Positions 17,507 through 26,027 of a stretch of 64,000 nt of DNA are shown here, piece after piece. The stretch's first letter is position 1, and each line of letters starts with the position of its first letter. The notes under the pieces were generated by a model. The model had not been told where the DNA came from. It worked only from the letters and a program-made list of their open reading frames with translations, and ran no database searches. Both the position numbers and the translations under genes were made by a program. The DNA is from Sporolactobacillus nakayamae. GTDB taxonomy: Bacteria; Bacillota; Bacilli; Bacillales; Sporolactobacillaceae. The DNA is taken from NCBI RefSeq assembly GCF_900113325.1, contig NZ_FOOY01000004.1, positions 159,116 to 223,115 on the forward strand, written 5' to 3'.

Positions 17507-19024
17507 ATGACGACTACGCATATTATTACCTATGACGACGCGGTGAACAATCGTATTTTCTCGACGGGACTTTTCGCCTCACGAATCGTGGTTATGATCC
17601 CCGCGCATAATGAGGAAGACTCCATTGCAGATGTTTTAAAGAGCTTGTCCGAGCAGTCACTTCCTAAAGGATTGGAACTTGATGTCTATATTGCGCTCGA
17701 TCATTGCACCGATAATACAGAAAAATCAATAGCGGTTTGTAATGAGTACTATCAGTTGTCAATATTCCTTCTTCATACGATTAATAATAAACAGAGGAAG
17801 GTAGGCGCGCTAAATCAGCTTTATCAATTGTTCTGGGGGAACCCGAATGACCCGGATCATAAAGAAATCGGGGATCAGCAGAAGGCTTATGTAAACAGCG
17901 TTGTTGCATTTGTCGGCGTAGACGCGGATGTTTTTCTTGATAAAGAATGTATTCGAACGTTATGGAAAGAACTCAGCCATAATCATAAAATCGGGGCTGT
18001 TTCTGCAAATTATACGTGTTTGATGCCGGAAAGCGCGCGACGAGCATTAAGAAACGATCCAAATCGAGAACGGCTGATTCGGAAAGGAAAATATGGCAAT
18101 GCGTTGAATCGATGGTGGGTCGCACAACAAAATCGTGAGTTCGCCCAATGGACGATGAAACAAAAATATTGCAACCACTTTGCTGAAATCGCAGGCGGCC
18201 AATGCAGCATTTTTCGCCCGGAAGCTGCGAAAGAAGTCCGTGAGCGCTATAAATTGAATGGTCTCTATGACGATAAGTCGGATACAGAAGATTTATTACT
18301 GACTCAGTATGTGAGGGCATGTGGTTGGGTGTGCTTAATCAGTGAAAGCGCGCGGTGTTATGTGGACAGTATGAAGACGCTGCACACCTATTCCAGCCAA
18401 CGGAACAAATGGGTATCCGGTACAACGGATTATATGCTTCAGGATGGTCTTAAAACCAAATACTCCAGAAGATTGTGGATTCAGGAGTCCGGACTATTTT
18501 TAAATCTGCTCATTCGACTGATGTTTGTGATCTTGGTTGGTTTGTCATTGCTCACAGACCAATTTTACTGGAACTGGATCTGGATTACGCCGATCATCGC
18601 CGCATCACTGCTCAATTTGGTACTGACTCTTAAAACGCCGAATAGCCGCTTTCTGGATGTTCTTTTGGCTACTCTACTCATCAGTCCGGAAATCTATCTG
18701 TGGATAACGGTCAGTATTCATATTAATGTATGGGCAGCTAAGTTCAGGATCAGCAAACAAGACGGTTGGGAGAACCAGTACCGTGCGGAAACCGGCCAGA
18801 CGCATTCTCATGCTCTTTTGTATTTTTTCTTGTTTCTTTTATTCATTGTGTCCGCCGCATACTATGTTAAGTTGAACTTTGGCATGCTGACGAGCCCGCC
18901 GATTCAGCGAGCGCTTAATCCGTACCTGATGCAAGGGTTCGTGCTGCTGACCATTCTCACCATTTTTGAGTTTGCTGTGATGCTGAATCAGCTTTGGAAG
19001 CTTAGAGGTCCGTATAAAGCGTAA
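17507..19024 (+). CDS. Membrane glycosyltransferase, family GT2 (poly-GlcNAc synthase-like)
   Basis: This processive-type GT-A enzyme has a nucleotide-binding start VVMIPAHNEEDSIADVLKSL, the acidic VGVDADVFLD (DxD-like) motif near residue 147, EDLLLTQY and the QRNKWVSG signature (a QxxRW variant) near 300, then about four transmembrane helices (330-380 and 435-500). This matches IcaA/PgaC-like synthases of surface polysaccharide, but no deacetylase or accessory gene adjoins it, so the polymer is unknown. The ATG at 17507 follows AAGGGA at 8 bases; the ATG at 17489 overlaps that site. Confidence 0.85.
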   Translation: MTTTHIITYDDAVNNRIFSTGLFASRIVVMIPAHNEEDSIADVLKSLSEQSLPKGLELDVYIALDHCTDNTEKSIAVCNEYYQLSIFLLHTINNKQRKVGALNQLYQLFWGNPNDPDHKEIGDQQKAYVNSVVAFVGVDADVFLDKECIRTLWKELSHNHKIGAVSANYTCLMPESARRALRNDPNRERLIRKGKYGNALNRWWVAQQNREFAQWTMKQKYCNHFAEIAGGQCSIFRPEAAKEVRERYKLNGLYDDKSDTEDLLLTQYVRACGWVCLISESARCYVDSMKTLHTYSSQRNKWVSGTTDYMLQDGLKTKYSRRLWIQESGLFLNLLIRLMFVILVGLSLLTDQFYWNWIWITPIIAASLLNLVLTLKTPNSRFLDVLLATLLISPEIYLWITVSIHINVWAAKFRISKQDGWENQYRAETGQTHSHALLYFFLFLLFIVSAAYYVKLNFGMLTSPPIQRALNPYLMQGFVLLTILTIFEFAVMLNQLWKLRGPYKA

Positions 19025-19025
19025 A

Positions 19026-19078
19026 AAGAAGCTGTCGCGCAGACGGAAATTCCGGACTGTGTGGCAGCTTCTTTTAAT
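19026..19078. terminator. Bidirectional terminator between the glycosyltransferase gene and ispG
   Basis: AAGAAGCTGTCGCGCAG pairs with CTGTGTGGCAGCTTCTTTT (a few mismatches) between convergent genes. Confidence 0.85.
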
Positions 19079-19099
19079 TGAATCATATTGTGTAATGAA

Positions 19100-20209
19100 T
19101 TAGATGTTAACTTCTTCCTGCTCCGCTTTCTTTTTCGCAAAGTAATCCGCGGCCAGTTTGTCGATTTCAATTTTTAATTCGTCAACCATGCGATCTTCAG
19201 GAACCTTGCGGATCACCTCGCCATGACGGAACAAGAGTCCTTCACCGCGACCGCCGGCAATACCGATATCGGCTTCTCGAGCTTCACCCGGACCATTAAC
19301 CGCGCATCCGAGAACGGAAACTTTAATCGGCACGTTAATTTTAGATATATATTGTTCCACTTGATTCGCAATCTTGATTAGGTCGATTTGGATTCGTCCG
19401 CAAGTCGGACAGGAAATCAAAGTGGCGGCGTTGGTCAATCCGAAAGTTTTCAACAACTCTCGGCAAACCTTGATTTCTTCAACAGGGTCCGCGGATAGTG
19501 AAATACGAATGGTATTGCCAATGCCTTTGTTTAATAAAATCCCCAGCCCAGCGGCACTTTTAATGCTTCCTGAGAAAAGCGTTCCGGATTCGGTAATCCC
19601 TAAATGGAGCGGATAATTAAAGGTGCGCGAAGCTTTCTCATAGGCTTCGACAGCCAGATTAATATTTGATGCTTTTAAAGAAACGATAATGTCGTGAAAA
19701 TCGAGATCTTCAAGAATTTTAATATGATGGAGCGCACTCTCAACCATTCCATCTGCTGTAGGGTAGCCGTATTTCTCTAGAATATGTTTTTCCAGCGAAC
19801 CAGCGTTCACACCGATACGGATCGGTATATGCTTTTCTTTTGCAGCGCGCACAACCGCCTCGACATTCTCTTGTTTTCCAATGTTGCCGGGATTAATTCT
19901 AATTTTATCGGCGCCGCCTTCAATCGCCTTCAACGCCAACTTATAGTTGAAATGAATGTCCACAACGAGTGGAATATGAATTTGTTTCTTAATTTCCGGG
20001 ATCGCAAGCGCGTCCTCCATGGTCGGGCATGCGACGCGTACCATCTGACAACCGGCATCCTCAAGACGATGAATTTGCGCGACCGTTGCTGTGACATCCC
20101 TCGTTTTCGTTGTTGTCATACTCTGTATAATGACTTCATTGGATCCGCCAATGGTTAGATTGCCAACCTTGACTTTTCTCGTTTTCGTGCGGTGTGTAAT
20201 TTCAGACAC
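19100..20209 (-). CDS. ispG: 4-hydroxy-3-methylbut-2-en-1-yl diphosphate synthase (flavodoxin)
   Basis: This is the penultimate MEP-pathway enzyme, a [4Fe-4S] protein converting MEcPP to HMBPP. It starts with [23 protein letters not shown] and carries the TIM barrel, the cluster ligands CPTCGR and the [20 protein letters not shown] block with the remaining ligands. The GTG at 20209 is preceded by GAAGGAGCG at normal spacing. The 369 residues match the short bacterial form. It is next to the LysM gene yqfZ, as in B. subtilis. Confidence 0.96.
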   Translation of the reverse strand: MSEITHRTKTRKVKVGNLTIGGSNEVIIQSMTTTKTRDVTATVAQIHRLEDAGCQMVRVACPTMEDALAIPEIKKQIHIPLVVDIHFNYKLALKAIEGGADKIRINPGNIGKQENVEAVVRAAKEKHIPIRIGVNAGSLEKHILEKYGYPTADGMVESALHHIKILEDLDFHDIIVSLKASNINLAVEAYEKASRTFNYPLHLGITESGTLFSGSIKSAAGLGILLNKGIGNTIRISLSADPVEEIKVCRELLKTFGLTNAATLISCPTCGRIQIDLIKIANQVEQYISKINVPIKVSVLGCAVNGPGEAREADIGIAGGRGEGLLFRHGEVIRKVPEDRMVDELKIEIDKLAADYFAKKKAEQEEVNI

Positions 20210-20346
20210 GAGCGATTCGCTCCTTCGTAAATAAGTGAATGATTTGTGAATCTTTCAGATATGGTCAGTATAACATGAATTCGACTCACTTGCCTGAATT
20301 AATGCGTCTATGAAAGGCAAGACAGACGCAAGAGATTCAATGGTTC

Positions 20347-20691
20347 TTAAGGAGTTCCGGTTGTTGATGAATCGGACGACTTGTCATAGCGTGGGAAGGC
20401 GTACGTTTTCCCGATTTGAAGATGATTTGGATTGACCGAAGGATTCAGAATCGCAAAATCTTTGAGTGCCTTTTCAATTGATGGTTGTTTCTCATTAATA
20501 CGTTCGGTAATTGAGAGCAGGGTATCACCCGGAGCTATTGTAACTCGTTGATAAGAGACTGCGGCTTTTTCAGATACTGCTGGTGTCACAGGTTGTGCTG
20601 CTTGTCCTGCAGGAAGTGATCCTGAAGACAGATCAACATAACTTGTCCAGCAAGCCACAATAAAAAGGATTGTGAAAAATCGTTTTTTCAT
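20347..20691 (-). CDS. yqfZ: LysM-domain protein (YqfZ-like)
   Basis: A signal-anchor (residues 1-25, KKRFFTILFIVACW) is followed by a short linker rich in Ala, Pro and Val and one LysM domain (about 50-104: TIAPGDTLLSITERINEKQ...LNPSVNPNHLQIGKTYAFP), then a Ser/Thr tail. This predicts a cell-wall-associated secreted or anchored protein. Position and layout match YqfZ, a forespore protein in B. subtilis; the sporulation role is carried over from that family. Confidence 0.8.
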   Translation of the reverse strand: MKKRFFTILFIVACWTSYVDLSSGSLPAGQAAQPVTPAVSEKAAVSYQRVTIAPGDTLLSITERINEKQPSIEKALKDFAILNPSVNPNHLQIGKTYAFPRYDKSSDSSTTGTP

Positions 20692-20926
20692 CGCTCAGCT
20701 TCTCCGTTCAAGACGCAATTTTTGCCTATTAAGGCGCTATTAACATGTATATGCCGGGAAACCCAATAATATGCTTGTTTTTCAGAAAAAAATAAACGAT
20801 TTTTCGGATGAACTTTCCCTGATGCTTCAGGTATGGTTTAATTAATTGAAGAGAAGTTTTTGGAGAATCATCATAGTCTAATATAAAGATAGAAAAAGAT
20901 TCGTTTATATAAAGAGGAGGAACAAA

Positions 20927-21565
20927 ATGGAATTACTCTCTTACCCTGCAGGCGGATTTATCATTATTTTACTCGCGTCTTGCTTTTTATTCGCGGAGCT
21001 TCTTGTCAAAGCGAAGGGATTACTTGCTCTGACAGGCAGCGGACTTTTTATCTATTATTTCTTGCATTTCCTTACGGATCAAGCGTCGCCGTGGATTTTC
21101 TTACTGCTTGTAGGCGGATTGCTGCTAATTATTATTGACGGCAAACTGTTCACAACCGGAATTATCGGTGTGTTCGGTTTTATTCTCATGATTCTTGGTT
21201 GCGCACTGCCGACGCCGTCTCTGCTCTATGGCATGCTGGTTGGTATTGCCTTCGTAATTGGGTCCTGCGGTTCGCTTTTCTTTCGAAAAATACTGCCGCA
21301 ACGCGATTATCTTGATAAATTGATGTTGCATGACAAGCTTTCCAGCGACAAAGGCTATAATTCCATAAACAGTGATTACCACGAGCTGATTGGCAAGGAA
21401 GGAAAGACGATGACACCGTTCCATCCAATTGGCACAGTGAAAATCGATGGGAAAAACTATAGCGCGATTACTGATGGCGTTTTTCTGGATAAGGATGTAC
21501 CTGTTAAGGTGATCTCTGTCGACGGTACGCGGATCTTCATCGATCAATTGAATGCAGGCGAATAA
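20927..21565 (+). CDS. NfeD-like membrane protein
   Basis: Five to six hydrophobic segments in residues 8-125 (for example FIIILLASCFLFAELL, IFLLLVGGLLLIIIDG, IIGVFGFILMILG) precede a soluble C-terminal OB-fold-like domain (about 150-212: ELIGKEGKTMTPFHPIGTVKIDGKNYSAITDG). This is the pattern of truncated NfeD proteins, which usually pair with a flotillin/stomatin; none is adjacent here. GAGGAGGAAC precedes the ATG. The role in membrane quality control is from the family. Confidence 0.8.
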   Translation: MELLSYPAGGFIIILLASCFLFAELLVKAKGLLALTGSGLFIYYFLHFLTDQASPWIFLLLVGGLLLIIIDGKLFTTGIIGVFGFILMILGCALPTPSLLYGMLVGIAFVIGSCGSLFFRKILPQRDYLDKLMLHDKLSSDKGYNSINSDYHELIGKEGKTMTPFHPIGTVKIDGKNYSAITDGVFLDKDVPVKVISVDGTRIFIDQLNAGE

Positions 21566-21615
21566 GCGGATGTGCGGCGGTAATTAATTTAAAATGAATT
21601 TATGAAAAAAAGATA

Positions 21616-21644
21616 TTGTCATATCCAACCAGATATGGTATATT
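21616..21644 (+). promoter_or_regulatory. tRNA operon promoter P1
   Basis: TTGTCA, 17-bp spacer, TATATT, about 94 bp before the first tRNA. Confidence 0.65.
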
Positions 21645-21688
21645 ATTTCTTGTCCTTAGGACAGGCAATAACGTTTGAAAAGATTTTG

Positions 21689-21717
21689 TTGACAAGCCTT
21701 GGCGCTTGTGATAAATT
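21689..21717 (+). promoter_or_regulatory. tRNA operon promoter P2
   Basis: Consensus TTGACA (21689-21694), 17-bp spacer and TAAATT (21712-21717), about 20 bp before tRNA-Asn. Two tandem promoters are usual for stable RNA operons. Confidence 0.8.
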
Positions 21718-21737
21718 AATTCATGTTCTGATTTTGT

Positions 21738-21812
21738 TCCACAGTAGCTCAGTGGTAGAGCAATCGGCTGTTAACCGATCGGTCGTAGGTTCGAATCCTA
21801 CCTGTGGAGCCA
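21738..21812 (+). tRNA. tRNA-Asn (GTT)
   Basis: The acceptor arm is TCCACAG/CTGTGGA, with D-, anticodon (CTGTTAACC, anticodon GTT) and T-arms in cloverleaf order and an encoded CCA at 21810-21812. It is the first of five clustered tRNA genes. Confidence 0.95.
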
Positions 21813-21813
21813 T

Positions 21814-21887
21814 GGCGGTGTAGCTCAGCTGGCTAGAGCGTACGGTTCATACCCGTGAGGTCGAGGGTTCGATCCCCCCCGCCGCTA
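21814..21887 (+). tRNA. tRNA-Met (CAT, elongator type)
   Basis: The cloverleaf has anticodon CAT in GGTTCATACC and a G-U first acceptor pair; no CCA is encoded. Sequence matches the elongator tRNA-Met pattern of Bacillus rather than the initiator, which lacks a 1-72 pair. Confidence 0.9.
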
Positions 21888-21913
21888 TTTTTTTGTTTTA
21901 TTTCACTAACCAT

Positions 21914-21987
21914 GGCGGTTATGGTGAAGTGGTTAACACACCGGATTGTGGTTCCGGCATGCGTGGGTTCGATCCCCATTAACCGCC
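21914..21987 (+). tRNA. tRNA-His (GTG)
   Basis: The acceptor is GCGGTTA/TAACCGC with the extra 5' G (21914) opposite C21987, the histidine identity element; anticodon GTG in GATTGTGGTT. No CCA is encoded. Confidence 0.95.
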
Positions 21988-21990
21988 CGT

Positions 21991-22067
21991 GGACCCTTAG
22001 CTCAATTGGTTAGAGCTGACGGCTCATAACCGTCCGGTTGTAGGTTCGAGTCCTACAGGGTCCACCA
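21991..22067 (+). tRNA. tRNA-Ile (CAT, lysidine-modified)
   Basis: The acceptor is GGACCCT/AGGGTCC, the anticodon loop CTCATAA, and CCA is encoded at 22065-22067. The body matches the Bacillus Ile2 tRNA whose CAU anticodon is changed to read AUA by TilS, rather than either Met tRNA. Confidence 0.88.
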
Positions 22068-22075
22068 CTTTTCAT

Positions 22076-22165
22076 GGAGGAATACCCAAGTTTGGCTGAA
22101 GGGATCGGTCTTGAAAACCGACAGGGGCTTCACGGCTCGCGGGGGTTCGAATCCCTCTTCCTCCG
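22076..22165 (+). tRNA. tRNA-Ser (TGA), prophage integration target
   Basis: A class II tRNA with a long variable arm; acceptor GGAGGAA/TTCCTCC, anticodon TGA in TCTTGAAAA, no encoded CCA. Its last 17 bases plus three more (22149-22168) recur at 58998-59017, so the 3' end is the attachment site and the prophage restored the gene. Confidence 0.95.
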
Positions 22166-22168
22166 TTG
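22149..22168 (+). other. attL core
   Basis: Twenty bases identical to 58998-59017, covering the T-arm 3' side and acceptor 3' strand of tRNA-Ser. Confidence 0.93.
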
Positions 22169-22192
22169 GTTATACATAAGTATTACCTTGCA

Positions 22193-22242
22193 AACACCCG
22201 GAAGTAGCCATTTAAAGGCATTTCCGGGTGTTTTATTATTTT
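22193..22242. terminator. Terminator after the tRNA operon, inside attL
   Basis: AACACCCGGAA and TTCCGGGTGTT form an 11-bp stem followed by TTATTATTTT. It ends tRNA transcription and faces the int gene. A near-identical copy lies at 59042-59090 outside attR. Confidence 0.9.
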
Positions 22243-22277
22243 CCGATTGTCAAAGAAAAGCAAAGAAAATCAAATCA

Positions 22278-22299
22278 TTTTGCGCAGATTTTGCGCAGA
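22278..22299. promoter_or_regulatory. Candidate left arm-type integrase sites
   Basis: TTTTGCGCAGA is repeated twice in tandem with no gap between the att core and the end of int. A matching pair is at 58922-58943. Tandem short repeats flanking a tyrosine-recombinase core are typical arm-binding sites. Confidence 0.65.
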
Positions 22300-22304
22300 A
22301 AAAA

Positions 22305-23450
22305 TCAGGAGTTCGGCGACTCCTGATAGAGATCTTCCATGGTATCATCAACCGATCGATCTTCAAGCTGCTCGAGTTCATCGAGCACATGGGCATACGT
22401 TTGGAGTGTTGTGATGATGTTCTCATGTCCCAGACGCCGGGACAAGTATTTCAGCGTCACACGCTTGTGTAGGAGCAGAATAGAGGCATGGGTATGTCTT
22501 AGACCATGCGAGGTTAATTCAATCAGTTCCAGACGCTTGCACAGCTTTTTGAGCACTTTGTTCAAAGCCTCCGGAGATATCAGCTGCATTTGATCGTTCG
22601 CGAAAACCAAGTTTTTGGCATTTTCGAGTCCAGTGGCCAAATGAACTTCTGATTGATGCGCTTTTAGCTTCTTAATGATTTGCAACGTTTTCTTATCGAT
22701 CGTTATGGTACGATAAGAGGCTTTATTTTTCAATCCGCCAAAATCAAGCGTATCTTTATAATCCCAGGATTTATTAATCTTTATCGTTCTTTTCTTAAAG
22801 TTGATGCAGTCCCAAGTCATGCCAAGCACTTCCTCCAAGCGGCAGCCGGTAGCAAGCTGGAACAAGATCATATACCGCGAGACATATTTTGGCCGCATGT
22901 CTTTTCTGACTTCAGTGATCAGTTTTTGTGTATCCGAAAAATTAATGTACTTTAGGCTTTCCTTTTTTTCAGGCACATTGCCAATTGCTTTGGCTTTATA
23001 GGTTGGATCCCTAAAAATGGCGCCTTCTTCAATTTCATAGCGAATGAATGCGCGCATGTAAATGTTGTACTTTCTCACAGTTTCCGTAGCATGTGTTTCG
23101 CCAAATTTATTAAGAGCTTGCTGATAGATGGTCCGATCAACTTCTCTGATTCTCATACCGGGGAATACGCGCTCCGAGAAACGAACAATACGTTCCACCA
23201 GACGCTGATTGTCAGGGCTGTATTTACCTTCGATGAATGTTTCATACCATTCTCTAAAAAGTTCGCAGAAAAGGCGCTCAGAAGCCATCAGATTAGCCCC
23301 ACGACCAAGCTTCGTTTCTATATCCGCAGCTGCCAATTGTGCTGCACGCTTCGTATTGAATCCACCGCGTGTCTTATTCCGGTAAGTGGTTCCATCTTTG
23401 TAGCTGACGCGGTACTGCCAGGCACCGTTCCGTCTTGAAATACTGGCCAT
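22305..23450 (-). CDS. int: Prophage integrase, tyrosine recombinase
   Basis: This protein carries out site-specific integration and excision at tRNA-Ser. Residues 1-55 form an AP2-like arm-binding domain (NGAWQYRVSYKDGTTYRNKTRGGF), 60-160 a SAM-like core-binding domain, and 165-375 the catalytic domain with R204, H315, R318, H342 and Y352. The 381-residue length is usual. The ATG directly follows the immA stop (TGA ATG), so the two are probably co-transcribed. It reads toward attL. Confidence 0.95.
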   Translation of the reverse strand: MASISRRNGAWQYRVSYKDGTTYRNKTRGGFNTKRAAQLAAADIETKLGRGANLMASERLFCELFREWYETFIEGKYSPDNQRLVERIVRFSERVFPGMRIREVDRTIYQQALNKFGETHATETVRKYNIYMRAFIRYEIEEGAIFRDPTYKAKAIGNVPEKKESLKYINFSDTQKLITEVRKDMRPKYVSRYMILFQLATGCRLEEVLGMTWDCINFKKRTIKINKSWDYKDTLDFGGLKNKASYRTITIDKKTLQIIKKLKAHQSEVHLATGLENAKNLVFANDQMQLISPEALNKVLKKLCKRLELIELTSHGLRHTHASILLLHKRVTLKYLSRRLGHENIITTLQTYAHVLDELEQLEDRSVDDTMEDLYQESPNS

Positions 23451-23954
23451 TCACTCACACCTCTTTTCGTCAAAGGATCCGTTCTGCTGCACAATGATTT
23501 GTTGACACATTCCGTCAATCCGAGTGTAAGCCAGGATTCGGGTGACATGAAACTCCTGCATGATACTTTCCAAAGAGTGATTATGGTTGAAATCGATCAT
23601 GTGGTAGGGGATGGCTGCATAAAGAGCAAATTGACGAGCTTCTGCTTCCTGCATCTTACGAAATGGCACGGACAGATCACATTGATCACCACAATGCCGC
23701 AGGATGTGACCCAGCTCATGAAAGAAGTGTTCACGCTGCTCATATTCCGCTGCCTGGTCGTTTTCAACAATGTAAGCTGCGGAATCCTCTGAGAGCCGAT
23801 AGGCGAAAGGATGACCATGCCAGATTGAATATTCAATGCCGAACACGCGAGCGATATCTTTCAGCACAAGATCTTCAGGCTTTATGATGCCGTGATCAAT
23901 GAATTTCTGCGAAACCCAGGATTCAAGTGGGGAAGGGAAGTAAGGTCGAGGCAT
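23451..23954 (-). CDS. immA: ImmA/IrrE-type zinc metalloprotease
   Basis: This is the probable protease that cleaves the prophage repressor on induction. The HEXXH zinc motif is HELGH at 79-83 inside EHFFHELGHILRHCGD, with a downstream EAEARQFALYAAIP helix that supplies the third ligand, as in ImmA of ICEBs1. The ATG at 23954 follows TTGGAG; the frame is open further upstream but without a start signal. In ICEBs1 immA adjoins immR; here about 3.4 kb of accessory genes lie between it and the repressor. Confidence 0.88.
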   Translation of the reverse strand: MPRPYFPSPLESWVSQKFIDHGIIKPEDLVLKDIARVFGIEYSIWHGHPFAYRLSEDSAAYIVENDQAAEYEQREHFFHELGHILRHCGDQCDLSVPFRKMQEAEARQFALYAAIPYHMIDFNHNHSLESIMQEFHVTRILAYTRIDGMCQQIIVQQNGSFDEKRCE

Positions 23955-24141
23955 GTCATCAGCTCCAATGCGAATATATGTTCGATTAAATAGTGAAAAT
24001 AAATGGCCGGAAGTACCGGTCATATTGTTGGTTGCTATTATACAATGATTAATTAAAATTGAAAAGCTCATAAAGAAACGTATGTTCTGATTGCGGTCAT
24101 AAAATAAAGCCCTATCATAGGACATTGACTCTGGAATTAAT

Positions 24142-24675
24142 TTAGTCCTTAATCATTGCACGTTGTAAAGCCAATCGTATGACTAATCCTGTTAAATTAA
24201 CTGTATAGAAGGTTGCATATAAAAAAATAAATAGTTCTGCGATTATTATTTTGTTAATTAAAAAGTTTAAGGGTATAGCTTCCAAAATCATTAAATAAAG
24301 ACTTAAAACGATACTAATGCACCAAAGAAGAACTGCTTTCCAAAACGGAAAAAGAAACTTTTGAAGTATTTTTTCTTTGAGCATGCTAAGTAATAAATTA
24401 TGGTGAAAAAGGGATATTACCAATGTTAATGCAGCGATTACAATACCAAATATTCCAGCTGAAGCACCGAGAAGAGTGTTCGAAAGACTATGCGATATTG
24501 ATTCCAACAACTTATCAGGATGCTTTTGTTGGTAAACAAAGTAAGTAGTGATAGCCGTCATTAGAAGAGACCAAACGATTGACCAATTTTTACTCGAACT
24601 GAATTTATCAGTAATAAGTAAACCGACAAAGGTTGTGTCCTTATATTCCAATTGAGCATCATTCTTAGTCACATT
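24142..24675 (-). CDS. Four-helix membrane protein (RexB-like position and layout)
   Basis: Four hydrophobic segments are visible at about 32-48, 68-95, 115-133 and 140-165 of 177 residues, with short charged loops and no signal peptide. The sequence is not one I recognise. A GTG at 24675 is preferred (AAGGTGG at 8 bases); a GTG at 24684 overlaps that site. It starts about 11 bases after the stop of the larger gene upstream, so the two are one unit. Base composition is much more AT-rich than the structural genes. A small four-helix membrane partner next to a soluble gene in a lysogeny arm recalls RexB. Confidence 0.55.
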   Translation of the reverse strand, partial: NVTKNDAQLEYKDTTFVGLLITDKFSSSKNWSIVWSLLMTAITTYFVYQQKHPDKLLESISHSLSNTLLGASAGIFGIVIAALTLVISLFHHNLLLSMLKEKILQKFLFPFWKAVLLWCISIVLSLYLMILEAIPLNFLINKIIIAELFIFLYATFYTVNLTGLVIRLALQRAMIKD

Positions 24676-24685
24676 TTTCACCACC

Positions 24686-25729
24686 TTAATGTTTGGACTT
24701 TACACGTGCGATAAAATTATGGATTTTTGATAATAGTTTATCGATATCATGTTCATCCGTATTAATTTGTTGAATACTATTTGAAGACGAAAAGGATCTT
24801 TTTTTATTATGCTTCTTTCGTTTGTTTTGACTCTGAACATATGTACTTGTATAGCCAGTTGCAGATACTGTTCCATACCCTGATTCTACAAGTTCTATAC
24901 CATCTTCGATTGACTTATTAAATGGTTTATCAGTTTCATCTTGTTGATCTTCAATTACAGAAGAAGTTGAATTTAGTTCTATTGGTTGCTTTGATGAAGA
25001 TTTATCGGTCTCTGCGGTGCTAGTATTATCTATTTCCTTTTGATTCATTTCAGAAAGTGCTTTAAGAAGATCTTCTTCTTCACTGACTGTCTTTTTCTTG
25101 ATTTTTATTTTTTTTGCGCCACTAATTTTTATTCCATCTTTGTTCATATATTCTAATTTAAATTTTTTTGCATTGTTTATGGCAATTAGAGATGAATAAA
25201 TGTTATATTCTTTGCTTCCTGGATTTGGATGAATAAATTCAAATTTAATCTTAGTGATTTTTTCGATTAAACTTAGTTCATAACGAATTTTTTGAGGAAC
25301 TGGTATTGGCATTATTATAACATCGCCAACATGTAGATCCTTACTAAGTATTTTTTCAAATATTTTTTTGAACTCTTCTGCATCAATTTGGCTGTTAACT
25401 TCGTGGACTAAAATCTCTGAACCAGGTTCATAAATAAAAAGGGCAGTTTGTGCAAGTTCATCTTCAGTAACTTTTTCCCTAGTTATTGATTCTTCTTTGA
25501 TTTTCTGCTTCATCTGCTTAGATTTTGTCAAGTTCCCAAACAATATGGGTATATTATTAATTACTCTTTTACTTACATCTGTAAATGAACAATTCCAAGA
25601 GTTATGTCTAATTGTTGGCATTTCTTGTATAGCTCTAGGAATATGGTATGAGATAATATTGTCAAGATCCTGGCTGAAAATATTTTCGTGAACGTTTATT
25701 TTTTCAGCGATGAATTTTCGATTTTTCAA
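24686..25729 (-). CDS. Unrecognised soluble prophage protein (RexA-like position)
   Basis: The 347-residue protein has a structured N-terminal part (residues 1-220), including the stretches RVINNIPILFGNLTKSKQMKQ, ALFIYEPGSEILVHEVNSQI and a KFEFIHPNPGSKEY block. A low-complexity Ser/Thr/Asp-rich linker (about 220-330) and a short basic-acidic helix follow. No enzyme motif or membrane segment is seen. The TTG at 25729 is chosen because GGGAGG lies 7 bases upstream; the GTG at 25774 falls inside a terminator stem. Together with the membrane gene downstream it forms a two-gene cassette of unknown function, plausibly superinfection exclusion. Confidence 0.5.
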   Translation of the reverse strand: MKNRKFIAEKINVHENIFSQDLDNIISYHIPRAIQEMPTIRHNSWNCSFTDVSKRVINNIPILFGNLTKSKQMKQKIKEESITREKVTEDELAQTALFIYEPGSEILVHEVNSQIDAEEFKKIFEKILSKDLHVGDVIIMPIPVPQKIRYELSLIEKITKIKFEFIHPNPGSKEYNIYSSLIAINNAKKFKLEYMNKDGIKISGAKKIKIKKKTVSEEEDLLKALSEMNQKEIDNTSTAETDKSSSKQPIELNSTSSVIEDQQDETDKPFNKSIEDGIELVESGYGTVSATGYTSTYVQSQNKRKKHNKKRSFSSSNSIQQINTDEHDIDKLLSKIHNFIARVKSKH

Positions 25730-25763
25730 ATTAAATCCTCCCAAAACATATTTAAGTGACAAT

Positions 25764-25828
25764 AAAAAACCCACTACACCAATCTGGGAGAAAAGTCTGC
25801 GTCGATCTTAGGCGTAGTGGGTATTTTG
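25764..25828. terminator. Terminator before the RexA-like/RexB-like pair
   Basis: ACCCACTACACC pairs with GGCGTAGTGGGT around a 36-base loop. On the minus strand it is followed by TTTTTTATTG and on the plus strand by ATTTTGTATT. It separates the repressor-side transcripts from the two-gene cassette. Confidence 0.7.
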
Positions 25829-25856
25829 TATTATTAATATCGGCATATATTTGATT

Positions 25857-25982
25857 TTATTTAATCCGTATGAGATCTTTGATGTCGGTTTCTTGTTCGA
25901 GAAAGCGCATGGCCAAGGCTTCGAGGAACTTGTCCTGGCTGGTAATAATAATGACTAAGTATTTACTAACGTTGACCTTCAT
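25857..25982 (-). CDS. Small protein (41 aa), intact copy of a repeated coding remnant
   Basis: The frame starts with ATG at 25982 and reads MKVNVSKYLVIIITSQ, then DKFLEALAMRFLEQETDIK and LIRIK to TAA. No ribosome site is visible. A decayed relative stands at 27254-27325 with a one-base deletion and an in-frame stop, keeping the DKILEVLAMR block, which argues that the sequence was once protein-coding. It may be the C-terminal remnant of a longer gene. Its start overlaps the plus-strand promoter of the 66-residue gene. Confidence 0.35.
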   Translation of the reverse strand: MKVNVSKYLVIIITSQDKFLEALAMRFLEQETDIKDLIRIK

Positions 25983-26001
25983 TATTTAAAAACTATATAA
26001 T
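25972..26001 (+). promoter_or_regulatory. Promoter of the 66-residue plus-strand gene
   Basis: TTGACC (25972-25977), an 18-bp spacer and a perfect TATAAT (25996-26001) stand 27 bp before the start codon and point against the surrounding lysogeny genes. Confidence 0.7.
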
Positions 26002-26027
26002 TAAATTGCATAAGGAGGTGGGCAGAA

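Noticed and set aside
21602-21823. Open frame running through the tRNA promoters into tRNA-Asn
   Set aside because: It covers two consensus promoters and a tRNA gene, so it is not a coding sequence.
22076-22165. tRNA-Ser disrupted by the prophage
   Set aside because: The cloverleaf is complete because the phage core restores the 3' end.
22074-22472. Open frame across tRNA-Ser, attL and the end of int
   Set aside because: It spans a tRNA, a terminator and antisense int; chance frame.
23451-24125. Long start for the ImmA gene at 24125
   Set aside because: The extra 57 residues lack a ribosome site and resemble untranslated AT-rich sequence; TTGGAG supports the start at 23954.
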